Shown: in pieces, positions 20,651-29,811 of the stretch | Layout: every line of letters begins with the position of its first letter | How positions within the stretch are numbered: position 1 is the stretch's first letter | Source of the DNA: Stutzerimonas stutzeri | Lineage (GTDB): Bacteria; Pseudomonadota; Gammaproteobacteria; Pseudomonadales; Pseudomonadaceae | Reading direction: 5' to 3' | Assembly (NCBI RefSeq): GCF_000219605.1 | Contig: NC_015740.1 | Span: forward strand, 682,001-746,000 | DNA length: 64,000 nucleotides | Program-made: the position numbers and the translations under genes | The notes under the pieces: generated by a model | Database searches by the model: none | What the model was told of the DNA's origin: nothing | The model's input: only the letters and a program-made list of their open reading frames with translations

Positions 20651-21348
20651 CTCGCCTGGAGCAACTGTTCGACGGCACGCTGCCACGGCTGGTGATGTTC
20701 GATCTGGACGGCACCCTGATGGACTCGGTACCGGACCTGGCCGCCGCGGTGGACAAGATGCTGATGCTGCTCGGTCGCGAGCCCGCCGGCATCGAGCGGG
20801 TACGCGACTGGGTCGGCAACGGCTCGCGCGTGCTGGTGCGTCGCGCCTTGGCCGGGCAGCTGGACCATGACGGTGTGGCCGACGAGCTGGCTGACGAGGC
20901 GCTGGCGCTGTTCATGCAGGCATACTCCGGCGGCCATGAGCTAACCACCGTCTATCCGGGCGTTCGCGAATGCCTGGATTGGCTGCGCGAGCGCGAGGTG
21001 AAGCTCGCGATCATCACCAACAAGCCGGCGCAGTTCATCGAACCGCTGCTGGAGGAGAAGGGGCTGGCCGGTTACTTCCAGTGGCTGGTCGGTGGCGATA
21101 CCTTGCCGCAGCAGAAGCCCGATCCGGCGGCGCTGTTCTGGGTGATGGACAAGGCGGGCGTTGCGCCCCGCGAATCGCTGTTCGTGGGGGATTCGCGCAA
21201 TGACGTGCGGGCTGCGAAGGCGGCGGCGGTCCCCTGTGTCGCGCTCACTTATGGCTACAACCACGGCGAGCCCATCGCGAATGAGCAGCCAGCGCTGGTG
21301 CTCGACAACCTGCGCGAGCTGGTTGCTTCGGCTCCGGGGCTGCGCTAG
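20647..21348 (+). CDS. gph: phosphoglycolate phosphatase
   Basis: A HAD-superfamily phosphatase that removes 2-phosphoglycolate, a by-product of DNA repair and oxygen chemistry. 233 residues: nucleophile motif [11 protein letters not shown], motif II ITNKPA, motif III Lys (PQQKPDP) and motif [17 protein letters not shown] overlap with rpe. It precedes the trp leader by about 40 nt; the rpe-gph-trpE order is the same as in P. aeruginosa. Confidence 0.94.
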   Translation: MTRLEQLFDGTLPRLVMFDLDGTLMDSVPDLAAAVDKMLMLLGREPAGIERVRDWVGNGSRVLVRRALAGQLDHDGVADELADEALALFMQAYSGGHELTTVYPGVRECLDWLREREVKLAIITNKPAQFIEPLLEEKGLAGYFQWLVGGDTLPQQKPDPAALFWVMDKAGVAPRESLFVGDSRNDVRAAKAAAVPCVALTYGYNHGEPIANEQPALVLDNLRELVASAPGLR

Positions 21349-21388
21349 TGTGGCCGGACTCTTTTTGACCCCCCGAAGAGATCCGCTC

Positions 21389-21457
21389 GTGGTGCTCACC
21401 CGCAGACAATGGATGAAAGTCATCAAGGCCCTGGCCCGTTGGCGCTGGCGCGCCTGA
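21389..21457 (+). CDS. trpL: trp operon leader peptide (attenuation)
   Basis: A short ORF of 22 codons starting with [21 protein letters not shown] and then RWRA, with three Trp codons (positions 8, 18 and 20), two near the end. It is followed by a GC hairpin and then trpE. Attenuation of trpE by a Trp-containing leader peptide is established for P. putida. A GAAGAG box precedes the GTG; an internal ATG at 21413 could also be the start and would keep two Trp codons. Too short for standard ORF calling. Confidence 0.75.
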   Translation: MVLTRRQWMKVIKALARWRWRA

Positions 21458-21465
21458 CTTTTCCT

Positions 21466-21480
21466 GCCGGCCAGGCCGGC
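21466..21480 (+). terminator. candidate trp attenuator hairpin
   Basis: GCCGGC, loop CAG, GCCGGC, starting 9 nt after the leader peptide stop and followed by the T-rich GCGTTTGCCGTTGTTCG. It is the likely terminator arm of the attenuator; the alternative antiterminator would involve the Trp-codon segment. The T-run is weak, so this is a candidate. Confidence 0.5.
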
Positions 21481-21527
21481 GCGTTTGCCGTTGTTCGTTC
21501 GAACCCTCCTCAGACCACGAGGCTGAC

Positions 21528-23012
21528 ATGACCCGCGAAGAATTCCTGCGTTTGGCCGCCGAAGGCCATAACCGCATTCCCCTGTCGTTCGAGACCCTCG
21601 CCGACTTCGACACCCCGTTGTCGCTATACCTGAAACTGGCCGATGCGCCGAATTCCTACCTGCTCGAGTCCGTCCAGGGCGGCGAGAAGTGGGGGCGCTA
21701 TTCGATCATCGGTCTGCCTTGCCGCACTGTAATGCGCGTGCAGGATCACCGCATCAGCATAACTACCGATGGCGTCGAGACCGAAACCTGTGAGGTCGAA
21801 GATCCGCTGGCGTTCGTCGAGTCCTTCCAGCAGCGCTACCGCGTCGCGCCGGTGGAGGGCCTGCCGCGCTTCAATGGCGGCCTGGTGGGCTACTTTGGCT
21901 ACGACAGCGTGCGTTATGTCGAACGCAAACTGGGTAACTGCCCCAATCCCGATCCGTTGGGCACGCCGGATATCCTGCTGATGGTGTCCGACGCCGTGGT
22001 GGTGTTCGACAACCTCGCTGGCAAGCTGCACTGCATCGTGCTGGTCGACCCGTCGCAGCCGGACGCCTACGAGGCGGGCCAGGCTCGCTTGCAATCGCTG
22101 CGGGCAAAGCTGCGCCAGTCGATCACGCCGCGCCTGGGCCTGGATTTCGAAAAGAGCAACGGCGCCGAGCCGACCTTTCGCTCCAGCTTCAGCCGCGAGG
22201 ACTACGAGCAGGCCGTCAACCGCATCAAGGACTACATCCTGGCTGGCGACTGCATGCAGGTGGTGATTTCCCAGCGCATGTCGATCCCGTTCCAGGCCGC
22301 ACCGATCGATCTGTACCGCGCGCTGCGCTGTTTCAATCCGACGCCCTACATGTACTTCTTCAATTTCGGCGACTTCCACGTGGTGGGGTCGTCGCCGGAA
22401 GTGCTGGTGCGGGTCGAGGAAGGCCTGGTCACGGTCCGCCCCATCGCCGGCACGCGTCCGCGCGGTGCCAACGAAGAGGCTGATCTGGCGTTGGAGCAGG
22501 ACCTGCTCAGCGATGCCAAGGAGCTCGCCGAACACCTGATGCTGATCGACCTGGGCCGCAACGATGTCGGTCGTGTCGCCGAGACCGGCACCGTGCGCCT
22601 GACCGAGAAGATGGTCATCGAGCGCTATTCGAATGTCATGCACATCGTGTCCAACGTCACCGGTCAGCTCAAGGCGCCATTGACGGCGATGGACGCGCTG
22701 CGCGCGATCCTGCCGGCCGGCACGCTCTCTGGGGCACCAAAGATCCGCGCGATGGAAATCATCGACGAGCTGGAGCCGGTCAAGCGTGGTGTCTACGGTG
22801 GCGCGGTCGGCTATCTGGCCTGGAACGGCAACATGGACACCGCCATCGCAATTCGTACCGCGGTGATCAAGGACGGCGAACTGCACGTGCAGGCCGGCGC
22901 CGGCATCGTTGCCGATTCGCAGCCTGCGCTCGAGTGGGAAGAGACGCTGAACAAGCGCCGCGCCATGTTCCGCGCGGTGGCCCTGGCCGAACGCGACCAG
23001 CAGGAGAACTGA
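21528..23012 (+). CDS. trpE: anthranilate synthase component I
   Basis: Makes anthranilate from chorismate, using ammonia delivered by TrpG. 494 residues. The N-terminal region has the LLES feedback motif (about 45-48) through which tryptophan inhibits the enzyme. The chorismate-binding domain has PSPY-equivalent [39 protein letters not shown] and [12 protein letters not shown]. Controlled by the leader peptide upstream. It ends 2 nt before trpG, unlike P. aeruginosa where the two are far apart. Confidence 0.97.
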   Translation: MTREEFLRLAAEGHNRIPLSFETLADFDTPLSLYLKLADAPNSYLLESVQGGEKWGRYSIIGLPCRTVMRVQDHRISITTDGVETETCEVEDPLAFVESFQQRYRVAPVEGLPRFNGGLVGYFGYDSVRYVERKLGNCPNPDPLGTPDILLMVSDAVVVFDNLAGKLHCIVLVDPSQPDAYEAGQARLQSLRAKLRQSITPRLGLDFEKSNGAEPTFRSSFSREDYEQAVNRIKDYILAGDCMQVVISQRMSIPFQAAPIDLYRALRCFNPTPYMYFFNFGDFHVVGSSPEVLVRVEEGLVTVRPIAGTRPRGANEEADLALEQDLLSDAKELAEHLMLIDLGRNDVGRVAETGTVRLTEKMVIERYSNVMHIVSNVTGQLKAPLTAMDALRAILPAGTLSGAPKIRAMEIIDELEPVKRGVYGGAVGYLAWNGNMDTAIAIRTAVIKDGELHVQAGAGIVADSQPALEWEETLNKRRAMFRAVALAERDQQEN

Positions 23013-23014
23013 TC

Positions 23015-23608
23015 ATGCTGCTGATGATCGATAACTACGATTCCTTTACCTACAACGTCGTGCAGTACCTCGGCGAGCTTGGTGCCGACGTCAAGGTGGT
23101 GCGCAACGACGAGCTGAGCGTGGCCGAGATCGAAGCGCTGAATCCGGAGCGCATCGTCGTCTCGCCGGGCCCGTGCACGCCGAACGAGGCCGGCGTGTCG
23201 CTGGAGCTGATTCGTCATTTCGCCGGCAAGTTGCCCATTCTCGGCGTTTGCCTCGGCCACCAGAGCATCGGTCAGGCCTTCGGTGGCGATGTGGTACGTG
23301 CTCGGCAGGCCATGCACGGCAAGACCAGCCCGGTGTTTCACCATGACCAGGGTGTGTTCGCCGGGCTCAATAATCCGCTGACCGTCACCCGGTACCACTC
23401 GCTGGTGGTCAAGCGCGAGACGTTGCCCGACTCCCTGGAAATCACCGCCTGGACCCAGCTGGACGATGGCTCGGCCGACGAGATCATGGGCTTGCGGCAC
23501 AAAACGCTGAATATAGAGGGTGTGCAGTTCCACCCCGAATCGATCCTCACCGAACAGGGCCATGAGCTGTTCGCGAATTTTCTGAAGCAGACCGGAGGCG
23601 TGCGCTGA
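23015..23608 (+). CDS. trpG: anthranilate synthase component II (glutamine amidotransferase)
   Basis: Class I glutamine amidotransferase subunit that supplies ammonia to TrpE and probably also serves aminodeoxychorismate synthase. 197 residues with catalytic triad Cys79 (GVCLGHQ), His173 and Glu175 (FHPES), and the [16 protein letters not shown] N-terminus. Start ATG at 23015 directly after the trpE stop; it overlaps trpD by 1 nt. Second gene of trpEGDC. Confidence 0.97.
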   Translation: MLLMIDNYDSFTYNVVQYLGELGADVKVVRNDELSVAEIEALNPERIVVSPGPCTPNEAGVSLELIRHFAGKLPILGVCLGHQSIGQAFGGDVVRARQAMHGKTSPVFHHDQGVFAGLNNPLTVTRYHSLVVKRETLPDSLEITAWTQLDDGSADEIMGLRHKTLNIEGVQFHPESILTEQGHELFANFLKQTGGVR

Positions 23609-24654
23609 TGGATATCAAGGAAGCCCTCAACCGCATCGTCGGTCAGCTGGACCTGACCACCGAAGAGATGCAGGCGGTGATGCGTCAGATCATGACCGGT
23701 CAATGCACTGATGCGCAGGTCGGTGCGTTCCTCATGGGCATGCGCATGAAGAGCGAAACCATCGACGAGATCGTCGGCGCGGTGCAGGTCATGCGTGAGC
23801 TTGCTGCCCCGGTGCGTTTCGACACCGACAAGCTTGTCGACACCTGTGGCACCGGTGGCGACGGCATGAATATCTTCAACGTGTCCACTGCCGCCTCGTT
23901 CGTCGTTGCGGCCGCTGGCGGCAAGGTCGCCAAGCACGGTAACCGCGCAGTATCCGGCAAGAGCGGCAGCGCCGATCTGCTCGAGGCGGCCGGGGTCTTC
24001 CTCGACCTGACGCCCGAGCAGGTGGCGCGCAGTGTCGATACGGTCGGCGTCGGCTTCATGTTCGCCCCGGCCCATCATGGCGCCATGAAGCATGCGGCCG
24101 GCCCGCGCCGCGAACTCGGCCTGCGGACGCTGTTCAATATCCTCGGCCCCATGGCCAACCCGGCCGGCGTCTGCCATCAGGTGCTTGGCGTGTTCAGCAA
24201 GGCATTGTGCCGGCCGATGGCCGAAGTGCTGGCGCGTCTGGGCAGCAAGCATGTGCTGGTGGTGCATGCGCAGGACGGGCTGGACGAGATCAGTCTGGCC
24301 GCGCCAACGCATGTTGCCGAGCTGAAGGATGGTGAGATCCGTGAATACAGCATTCAGCCCGAAGACTTCGGGATCAAGAGTCAGAGCCTGATCGGTCTGA
24401 ACGTCGAGGATGCACAGGGTTCGCTGGCCTTGATCCGCGATGCGCTGGGGCGTCGGCAGAGCGAGAACGGGCAGAAGGCTGCCGACATGATCGTGCTCAA
24501 CGCTGGCGCTGCGCTTTACGCAGCCGATCTGGCGAGCAGCCTGAAGCAGGGTGTCGAGATGGCGCATGATGCCCTCAGCACCGGGTTGGCGCGTGACAAG
24601 CTGGAGGAGCTGGTGTCCTTCACCGCGGTATTCAAGCAGGAGAATCAAAAGTGA
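23608..24654 (+). CDS. trpD: anthranilate phosphoribosyltransferase
   Basis: Transfers phosphoribose from PRPP to anthranilate. 348 residues with the PRPP-binding glycine-rich [17 protein letters not shown] motif, [18 protein letters not shown], and the anthranilate-binding [16 protein letters not shown]. The ATG overlaps the trpG stop by one base and the stop overlaps trpC, so the block is tightly coupled. Confidence 0.97.
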   Translation: MDIKEALNRIVGQLDLTTEEMQAVMRQIMTGQCTDAQVGAFLMGMRMKSETIDEIVGAVQVMRELAAPVRFDTDKLVDTCGTGGDGMNIFNVSTAASFVVAAAGGKVAKHGNRAVSGKSGSADLLEAAGVFLDLTPEQVARSVDTVGVGFMFAPAHHGAMKHAAGPRRELGLRTLFNILGPMANPAGVCHQVLGVFSKALCRPMAEVLARLGSKHVLVVHAQDGLDEISLAAPTHVAELKDGEIREYSIQPEDFGIKSQSLIGLNVEDAQGSLALIRDALGRRQSENGQKAADMIVLNAGAALYAADLASSLKQGVEMAHDALSTGLARDKLEELVSFTAVFKQENQK

Positions 24655-25493
24655 GCGTGCCGACCGTTCTGGAGAAGATCATCGCCCGCAAGTTCGAGGA
24701 GGTTGCGCAGCGCAGTCGCCAGGTCGGGCTGGGTGAGCTGGAGCAGCGTGCCGCAGCTGCCGAACCGGTGCGTGGCTTCGCTGCCGCGCTTGAGCGCCGG
24801 GTGCGCAGCAAGGAGCCTGCGGTTATCGCTGAGGTGAAGAAGGCATCGCCGAGCAAAGGGGTCATTCGCGATCCCTTCCTGCCCGCCGAAATTGCCGCCA
24901 GCTACGAGACCGGGGGCGCTGCTTGCCTGTCGGTGTTGACCGACATCGATTTCTTTCAGGGCGCCGATGAATATCTGCAGCAGGCGCGGGCGGCTTGCTC
25001 GCTGCCGGTTATCCGCAAGGATTTCATGATCGACCCGTATCAGGTGGTCGAAGCGCGAGCGCTTGGCGCCGACTGCATTCTGCTGATCGTCGCGGCACTG
25101 GACGATGTGCGTATGCACGAGCTGGCCGCGGTGGCCAAGCAGCAGGGGCTGGACGTGCTGGTAGAGGTGCACGACGCTGCCGAACTCGAACGTGCGCTGC
25201 GTCTGGAAACGCCGCTGGTGGGCATCAACAACCGCAACCTGCATACCTTCGAGGTCAATCTGGAAACCACGCTGGATCTGCTGCCGCGGATTCCAAAGGA
25301 TCGTCTGGTGGTGACCGAGAGCGGGATCTTCAATCGTGCCGATGTCGAGCTGATGGAGATAAACCAGGTGTATGCATTCCTGGTGGGCGAAGCGTTCATG
25401 CGCGCCGAGCAACCTGGCGTAGAGCTGCAGCGCCTGTTCTACCCTGATCGTTCGCGCGGCCGTGCGGCCCCTGTCGCTGCCGATCCGGAGTGA
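24651..25493 (+). CDS. trpC: indole-3-glycerol phosphate synthase
   Basis: Closes the indole ring from carboxyphenylaminodeoxyribulose phosphate. A 280-residue TIM barrel: [44 protein letters not shown] and TESGIF motifs. Monofunctional (no TrpF fusion). Starts at GTG 24651, which overlaps the trpD stop (GTGA). It ends the operon 45 nt from convergent vfr. Confidence 0.97.
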   Translation: MSVPTVLEKIIARKFEEVAQRSRQVGLGELEQRAAAAEPVRGFAAALERRVRSKEPAVIAEVKKASPSKGVIRDPFLPAEIAASYETGGAACLSVLTDIDFFQGADEYLQQARAACSLPVIRKDFMIDPYQVVEARALGADCILLIVAALDDVRMHELAAVAKQQGLDVLVEVHDAAELERALRLETPLVGINNRNLHTFEVNLETTLDLLPRIPKDRLVVTESGIFNRADVELMEINQVYAFLVGEAFMRAEQPGVELQRLFYPDRSRGRAAPVAADPE

Positions 25494-25531
25494 CCGCCTG
25501 CCCGCGCATTGCGCGCTGGCAGGTAGCGGTC
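25492..25531. terminator. bidirectional hairpin between trpC and vfr
   Basis: A long interrupted stem: GACCGC with GCGGTC (25492-25497/25526-25531), CTGCC with GGCAG inside it, and an inner GCGC/GCGC. It fills the gap between two convergent genes. No U-run follows, so it may act weakly or with a factor. Confidence 0.45.
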
Positions 25532-25538
25532 TGAAGGA

Positions 25539-26189
25539 TCAGCGAGTGCCGAATACCACCATGGTCTTGCCTTTGACATAGACGAGACCCTGGGCTTCCA
25601 GGCTCTTGAGCACCCGACCGACCATCTCGCGGGAGCAACCGACGATACGGCCGATTTCCTGGCGGGTGATCTTGATCTGCATGCCGTCCGGATGAGTCAT
25701 GGCGTCGGGCTGCTTGCACAGGTCGAGCAAGGTGCGCGCGACACGGCCGGTAACGTCGAGGAAGGCCAGGTCGCCGACCTTGCGTGTGGTGTTGCGCAGA
25801 CGCTCGGCCATCTGACTGCCGAGGGCGTAGAGGATGTCCGGATCCTGCTGGGTCAGCTCGCGGAATTTCGCGTAACTCAGCTCGGCCACTTCGCACTCGG
25901 TCTTTGCGCGGACCCAGGCGCTACGTTCCTTGTCCGAACCTTCCTTTTCGAAAAGCCCCATCTCTCCGAAAAAGTCGCCCGCGTTCAGGTAAGCGATGAT
26001 CATCTCGCGGCCGTCATCATCCTCGATAAGGATGGTGACCGAGCCTTTGACGATGAAAAAAAGCGACTCGCAACGGTCGCCAGCGTAAATGATCGTGCTT
26101 TTTGCCGTGTACCGCCGTCTATGGCAGTGCGCGAGCAACTTGTCGATATTCTTGATCTTGATCTTGGGCGTGAGCGAGATAGCTACCAT
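25539..26189 (-). CDS. vfr: cAMP-dependent global regulator Vfr (CRP family)
   Basis: A 216-residue CRP homologue that controls virulence, twitching and quorum-sensing genes in P. aeruginosa. The cyclic-nucleotide-binding domain ([40 protein letters not shown]) is followed by the winged helix with recognition helix [14 protein letters not shown]. Synteny (trpC-vfr-osmC-like) matches P. aeruginosa PA0651-PA0653. Divergent from the OsmC-like gene across a 214-nt AT-richer region that should hold both promoters. Confidence 0.95.
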   Translation of the reverse strand: MVAISLTPKIKIKNIDKLLAHCHRRRYTAKSTIIYAGDRCESLFFIVKGSVTILIEDDDGREMIIAYLNAGDFFGEMGLFEKEGSDKERSAWVRAKTECEVAELSYAKFRELTQQDPDILYALGSQMAERLRNTTRKVGDLAFLDVTGRVARTLLDLCKQPDAMTHPDGMQIKITRQEIGRIVGCSREMVGRVLKSLEAQGLVYVKGKTMVVFGTR

Positions 26190-26403
26190 GCTGTGGGGTC
26201 CGGATAAGTATTTGAAAGACTGATTGGTTATTGTTATTTGTGACTATGATTCAGCTTTCGTCAGCTTAACGACGAAGGTAGTCCGAGAGCAAAGTTGCGA
26301 CACCGGAAACGTGCGGGTCAACGCACCTTTAGTCGTGTGTATCGTCGCTGGCGACAAGACGACCCATGTTAAGCTATTTGTTCTGGTCTTTATGGAGTTG
26401 GCG

Positions 26404-26826
26404 ATGAAAGCGCGCATTCAATGGGTCGATGGCGCAATGTTCCTGGGTGAGTCCGGAAGCGGTCATGTCGTTGTCATGGACGGGCCACCCGAGAACGGTG
26501 GGCGAAACCTCGGTGTACGGCCCATGGAGATGCTGCTGCTCGGCCTGGGTGGCTGCAGCAATTTCGACGTGGTCAGCATCCTGAAAAAGTCGCGACAGGC
26601 GGTCGATAGCTGCGAAGCCTTCGTAGAGGCCGAACGCGCTTCGGAAGACCCCAAGGTATTTACTCGTATCCACCTGCGTTTCGTCGTCAAGGGCCGCGGG
26701 CTGAAGGAGGCTCAGGTCAAGCGCGCCGTCGAGCTGTCGGCCGAGAAGTACTGCTCCGCTTCCATCATGCTCGGTAGAGCTGGCGTCGAGATCACCCACG
26801 CTTACGAAATCGTCGAACTGGACTGA
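26404..26826 (+). CDS. OsmC/Ohr-family thiol peroxidase-like protein
   Basis: 140 residues with the two redox cysteines expected for OsmC proteins (LGGCSNFDVVSIL and EKYCSASIM). The family reduces organic hydroperoxides, though this YhfA-like subgroup is less characterised. The ATG at 26404 has GGAG 7 nt upstream. It corresponds to PA0653 next to vfr. Downstream, the position occupied by speD in P. aeruginosa contains only a relic. Confidence 0.85.
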   Translation: MKARIQWVDGAMFLGESGSGHVVVMDGPPENGGRNLGVRPMEMLLLGLGGCSNFDVVSILKKSRQAVDSCEAFVEAERASEDPKVFTRIHLRFVVKGRGLKEAQVKRAVELSAEKYCSASIMLGRAGVEITHAYEIVELD

Positions 26827-26851
26827 TCGTGGCCGTGCAGGTCCGGCCAGG

Positions 26852-27149
26852 CTCGATAACCTGACCAAGATTAACTGGCGTATGTACAACGCATGGACGA
26901 CGCGTACGACGCCGAATGGCTCACCAGATTCTTAGCGATGTGATCGATCACAAGTGCAAATATCTCGACATTGCCATGATCTCGCCGCTGAAGGCACTCT
27001 TTGCTGATCGAAGATTCGATCGAACATCGTCACCTTCGGCTTTTTGCGCGTTCATTCGGATCGAGGGAACGAACACATCGCATCGAGCATGAATTCAATT
27101 GTGTCTTCGCGGATACATGCCCGGCGTATCAGAGGTTCGACATAAACAA
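26852..27149 (+). pseudogene. speD: relic of speD (S-adenosylmethionine decarboxylase), frameshifted and internally deleted
   Basis: Three-frame reading gives ordered fragments of proteobacterial SpeD: LDNLTK (26852-26869), MDDAYDAEWLT (26893-26925), ILSDVID in another frame (26928 on), LDIA, then ISPLKAL (26979-26999), and finally HRIEHEFN and TCPAYQRFDIN (to 27149), matching HFIDHEIN and DTRNAYQMTDVNV of intact SpeD. About 300 nt remain of about 795. The part around the self-cleavage serine and most of the middle is gone, and several frame shifts and stops are present, so it cannot encode enzyme. In P. aeruginosa speD lies exactly here, between the osmC-like gene and coq7. Alignment was by eye from remembered family sequence. 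Confidence 0.8.
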
Positions 27150-27150
27150 G

Positions 27151-27172
27151 AAAGGGCGCCGCTGCGCCCTTT
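27151..27172 (-). terminator. coq7 terminator
   Basis: A 9-bp perfect stem (AAAGGGCGC/GCGCCCTTT) with loop CGCT. On the minus strand it is followed by CTTGTTTAT, 20 nt beyond the coq7 stop. The symmetric A/T flanks may also stop plus-strand readthrough from the speD relic. Confidence 0.8.
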
Positions 27173-27191
27173 CTTGTGCCCGCTCGCCTAT

Positions 27192-27839
27192 TCAGATGCG
27201 GTAGGTGGCCTTGGTCATGACTTTGGAAACCAGGCTCATGCCGAACTTGACGGGTGCCGGGAAGCGCAGCCCACCGGCTTCGATCGCCGCCGTGGAATGC
27301 TGTGCTTCGTCCTCGCGCATCTGCTCGAGAATGGATCGGGATTTCTCATCCCCGGCTGGCAACTGGCCGAGGTGATCGTCCAGGTGCTTGCAGACCTGGT
27401 CTTCGGTCGCCGCGACAAAGCCGAGACTGATGCGGTCGCTGATCAACCCGGCCGAGGCCCCGATGCCGAAGGAAAGGCCATAGAAAATCGGGTTGAGCAC
27501 ACTGGTGTGGCTGCCCAGCTGGCGGATGCGCTGCTCACACCAGGCCAGATGATCGATCTCCTCATCCGCAGCCTGCTCCATCGCCTGGCGCACCCGCGGC
27601 AGGCGCGCCGTCAGTGCCTGCCCCTGGTAAAGCGCCTGGGCGCAGACTTCACCGGTGTGGTTGATGCGCATCAACCCGGCAACATGGCGGGTTTCACTCT
27701 CGCTGAGCTCCGTCTCGGTCTTCAGCAGTGCCGGCGAAGGGCGCGAGGGTTGACCGCTGAACGGGAGCAGCGTCCGTAATGCCGCATCGGCCTGCATGAG
27801 CAGTCGGTCGGCAGGGGAGTAGTGGCGTTGGCTGGGCAT
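27192..27839 (-). CDS. coq7: demethoxyubiquinone hydroxylase Coq7
   Basis: Hydroxylates 2-octaprenyl-3-methyl-6-methoxy-benzoquinol in aerobic ubiquinone synthesis. The 215-residue protein has the di-iron ligands of the family: [21 protein letters not shown] and EDEAQHS. Start ATG at 27837-27839 with a GGAGGA box. Coq7 (rather than UbiF) is the pseudomonad form. It is followed by its own terminator. Confidence 0.94.
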   Translation of the reverse strand: MPSQRHYSPADRLLMQADAALRTLLPFSGQPSRPSPALLKTETELSESETRHVAGLMRINHTGEVCAQALYQGQALTARLPRVRQAMEQAADEEIDHLAWCEQRIRQLGSHTSVLNPIFYGLSFGIGASAGLISDRISLGFVAATEDQVCKHLDDHLGQLPAGDEKSRSILEQMREDEAQHSTAAIEAGGLRFPAPVKFGMSLVSKVMTKATYRI

Positions 27840-27905
27840 ATGTCCTCCGGAAAAAGATGAGGTCGCTAGCAAGGCATCATTCGCGGTGCGGGGATTGCGC
27901 TGCCG

Positions 27906-28247
27906 TCAGCCGGGCGGCCAGTGCATCTGGCGTTGTCCGAGTACGTGCATATGAATGTGATAGACCGTCTGCCCGCCAAGGTCGTTGCAGTTCATTACGA
28001 CTCGAAAGCCATCCTGGCAGCCCTGTTCTTCGGCCAGGCGCTGCGCCGTGAAGAGGATGTGCCCGGCGAGCACCTTGTCGTCCTTCTCGCTCAAATCATG
28101 CAGCGTGGCAATGTGCTTTTTCGGAATGACCAGAAAGTGGACGGGAGCCGGAGCGCCAATGTCGTGGAAGGCAATGACCTGATCGTCCTCATAAAGCTTG
28201 CGCGCCGGGATTTCCCCGGCCACGATCTTGCAAAACAGGCAATCCAT
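27906..28247 (-). CDS. HIT-family nucleotide hydrolase (HinT-like)
   Basis: 113 residues, full length for HinT. The histidine triad HIHMH is at about residues 97-101 near the C-terminus, and DCLFCKIVAGEIPA is typical of the N-terminus. HinT proteins hydrolyse nucleoside phosphoramidates and lysyl-AMP-type adducts. The start at 28247 is chosen because the family begins MDCLFCKI; the longer reading is not homologous. Divergent from the AAA ATPase gene. Confidence 0.92.
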   Translation of the reverse strand: MDCLFCKIVAGEIPARKLYEDDQVIAFHDIGAPAPVHFLVIPKKHIATLHDLSEKDDKVLAGHILFTAQRLAEEQGCQDGFRVVMNCNDLGGQTVYHIHMHVLGQRQMHWPPG

Positions 28248-28323
28248 GACGGTTCTCCGATTGCGTCGGCCGTACAGTGTATCAGGGCGATCCAGCCAGG
28301 GTGAGCCTGCACAGGGAGGTGAG

Positions 28324-29802
28324 GTGAAGAACGATATCCATGATCTGGGCCTTGTGCTCGAATCGCGCGTCAAACTCGTGCTGGTCGAGTCGTGGGACGA
28401 GCGGCGGGTGCTCGAAACCCTGACGGGGCTGGCCGTACGGCAAGGCTTGGGTTTTTACGTCTGGTCTGCTACCGAAGGGCTGCGGCATCTGGGTTTCGGG
28501 GGTGAGCTGCAAGGCGGCGAGGAAAGCTGCTCGCCGGAGGTGGCGCTCAAGCGGGTGAAGCAGGACGTTCGGGCGAACCTCTATGTGTTCTGCGACCTGC
28601 ATCCATACCTGGACGAGCCAAAGCTGGTGCGCTTGCTCAAGGATATTGCACTGAGCGAAGCGCCCATGGCGCCCACCATCGTCCTGGTGTCGCATGCGCT
28701 CAAGCTGCCGCCCGAGGTGCAACGCCTCGCTGCACGATTCAGCCTGTCGTTGCCTGCCGAAGAGGAGCTGATCGCGATCGTTCGTGAGGAAGCCACTCGC
28801 TGGAGCGAGCGCAATCGAGGGGCGAGGGTTCGCACCGACAATCGGACCCTGCAGCAGGTCGTGAAGAATCTGCGCGGCCTAAGCCACGCCGAGGCGCGAG
28901 CCCTCGCGCGCAATGTCATCTGCGATGACGGCGCCATCACGCAAGATGACCTGCCCGACCTCAACCGGGCCAAGTTCCGGCTGCTGGATCTCGACGGCGT
29001 GCTGGGCTTCGAATACGAAACCGCGCGCTTTGCGGAAGTCGGAGGGCTGGCGAATTTCAAGCGCTGGCTGGCTGAGCGTCAGGGCGCATTCCTCGGCGGT
29101 CAGGGTGACGACCTGCCACGCGGAGTGATGCTGGTCGGGGTCCAGGGTGGCGGCAAGAGCCTCGCTGCGAAGGCGGTTGCCGGTTTATGGGGGCTGCCCC
29201 TGCTGCGCCTTGACTTCGCGTGCCTGTACAACAAGTACTTCGGCGAAACCGAGCGCAATCTGCGGGAGGCTCTGGCACTGGCCGAACAGATGGCGCCTTG
29301 TGTGCTGTGGATGGACGAGATCGAGAAAGGCCTGGCAACCGGCGACATGGACGGCGGTGTCAGCCAGCGGGTATTGGGGACGTTGCTGACCTGGATGGCT
29401 GAGCGCACCGCCCCGGTGTTCATGGTGGCCACGGCGAACGCGATCGATCGGCTGCCGCCTGAGTTGCTGCGCAAAGGGCGCTTTGACGAGCTGTTCTTCG
29501 TCGACCTGCCCGACCTGGCGACGCGCGCGGAGATCTTCCGAATTCACCTTGCTCGCCGTGAAATGGAGCCGGACGGTCTCGGGCTCATGGCGCTAGCCGA
29601 GGCCAGTGAAGGATTCTCTGGTGCGGAAATCGAGCAGGTGGTGGTCAGCGCCGTCTATGCCGCCCAAGCCCAGCAAAGACCGGTCGATCAGGCGATGCTG
29701 CTCGAAAGCCTGCGAGCGACCGCGCCACTGTCGGTGGTCATGTCCGAGCATCTATCGGCCCTGCGCGCCTGGGCGCAGGGTCGTACGGTGCGTGCTGATT
29801 GA
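28324..29802 (+). CDS. AAA+ ATPase, Ycf46-like
   Basis: 492 residues starting at GTG 28324 (GGAGGTGAG upstream). The N-terminal half (about 1-240) is a degenerate ATPase-like region with no Walker A. The C-terminal half is a canonical AAA domain: Walker A GVQGGGKS (272-279), Walker B VLWMDE (327-332), sensor ATANAID and arginine finger RKGRFDELFF. This matches the Ycf46 family of cyanobacteria and proteobacteria, where a role in carbon or redox regulation has been suggested but not settled. It has no obvious operon partner, being followed by a convergent gene. Confidence 0.85.
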   Translation: MKNDIHDLGLVLESRVKLVLVESWDERRVLETLTGLAVRQGLGFYVWSATEGLRHLGFGGELQGGEESCSPEVALKRVKQDVRANLYVFCDLHPYLDEPKLVRLLKDIALSEAPMAPTIVLVSHALKLPPEVQRLAARFSLSLPAEEELIAIVREEATRWSERNRGARVRTDNRTLQQVVKNLRGLSHAEARALARNVICDDGAITQDDLPDLNRAKFRLLDLDGVLGFEYETARFAEVGGLANFKRWLAERQGAFLGGQGDDLPRGVMLVGVQGGGKSLAAKAVAGLWGLPLLRLDFACLYNKYFGETERNLREALALAEQMAPCVLWMDEIEKGLATGDMDGGVSQRVLGTLLTWMAERTAPVFMVATANAIDRLPPELLRKGRFDELFFVDLPDLATRAEIFRIHLARREMEPDGLGLMALAEASEGFSGAEIEQVVVSAVYAAQAQQRPVDQAMLLESLRATAPLSVVMSEHLSALRAWAQGRTVRAD

Positions 29803-29811
29803 CTGCTGACC

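Noticed and set aside
26239..26254. Possible Vfr/CRP site (TGTGA half-site) upstream of vfr
   Set aside because: Only the first half-site is good; the second half matches at 1-3 of 5 positions depending on spacing, so it is not supported despite Vfr autoregulation in P. aeruginosa.
27001..27204. Small plus-strand ORF of 67 codons downstream of the OsmC-like gene
   Set aside because: Its amino acids align with the C-terminal half of SpeD as part of a frameshifted relic; it also runs into the coq7 terminator, so it is not a gene of its own.
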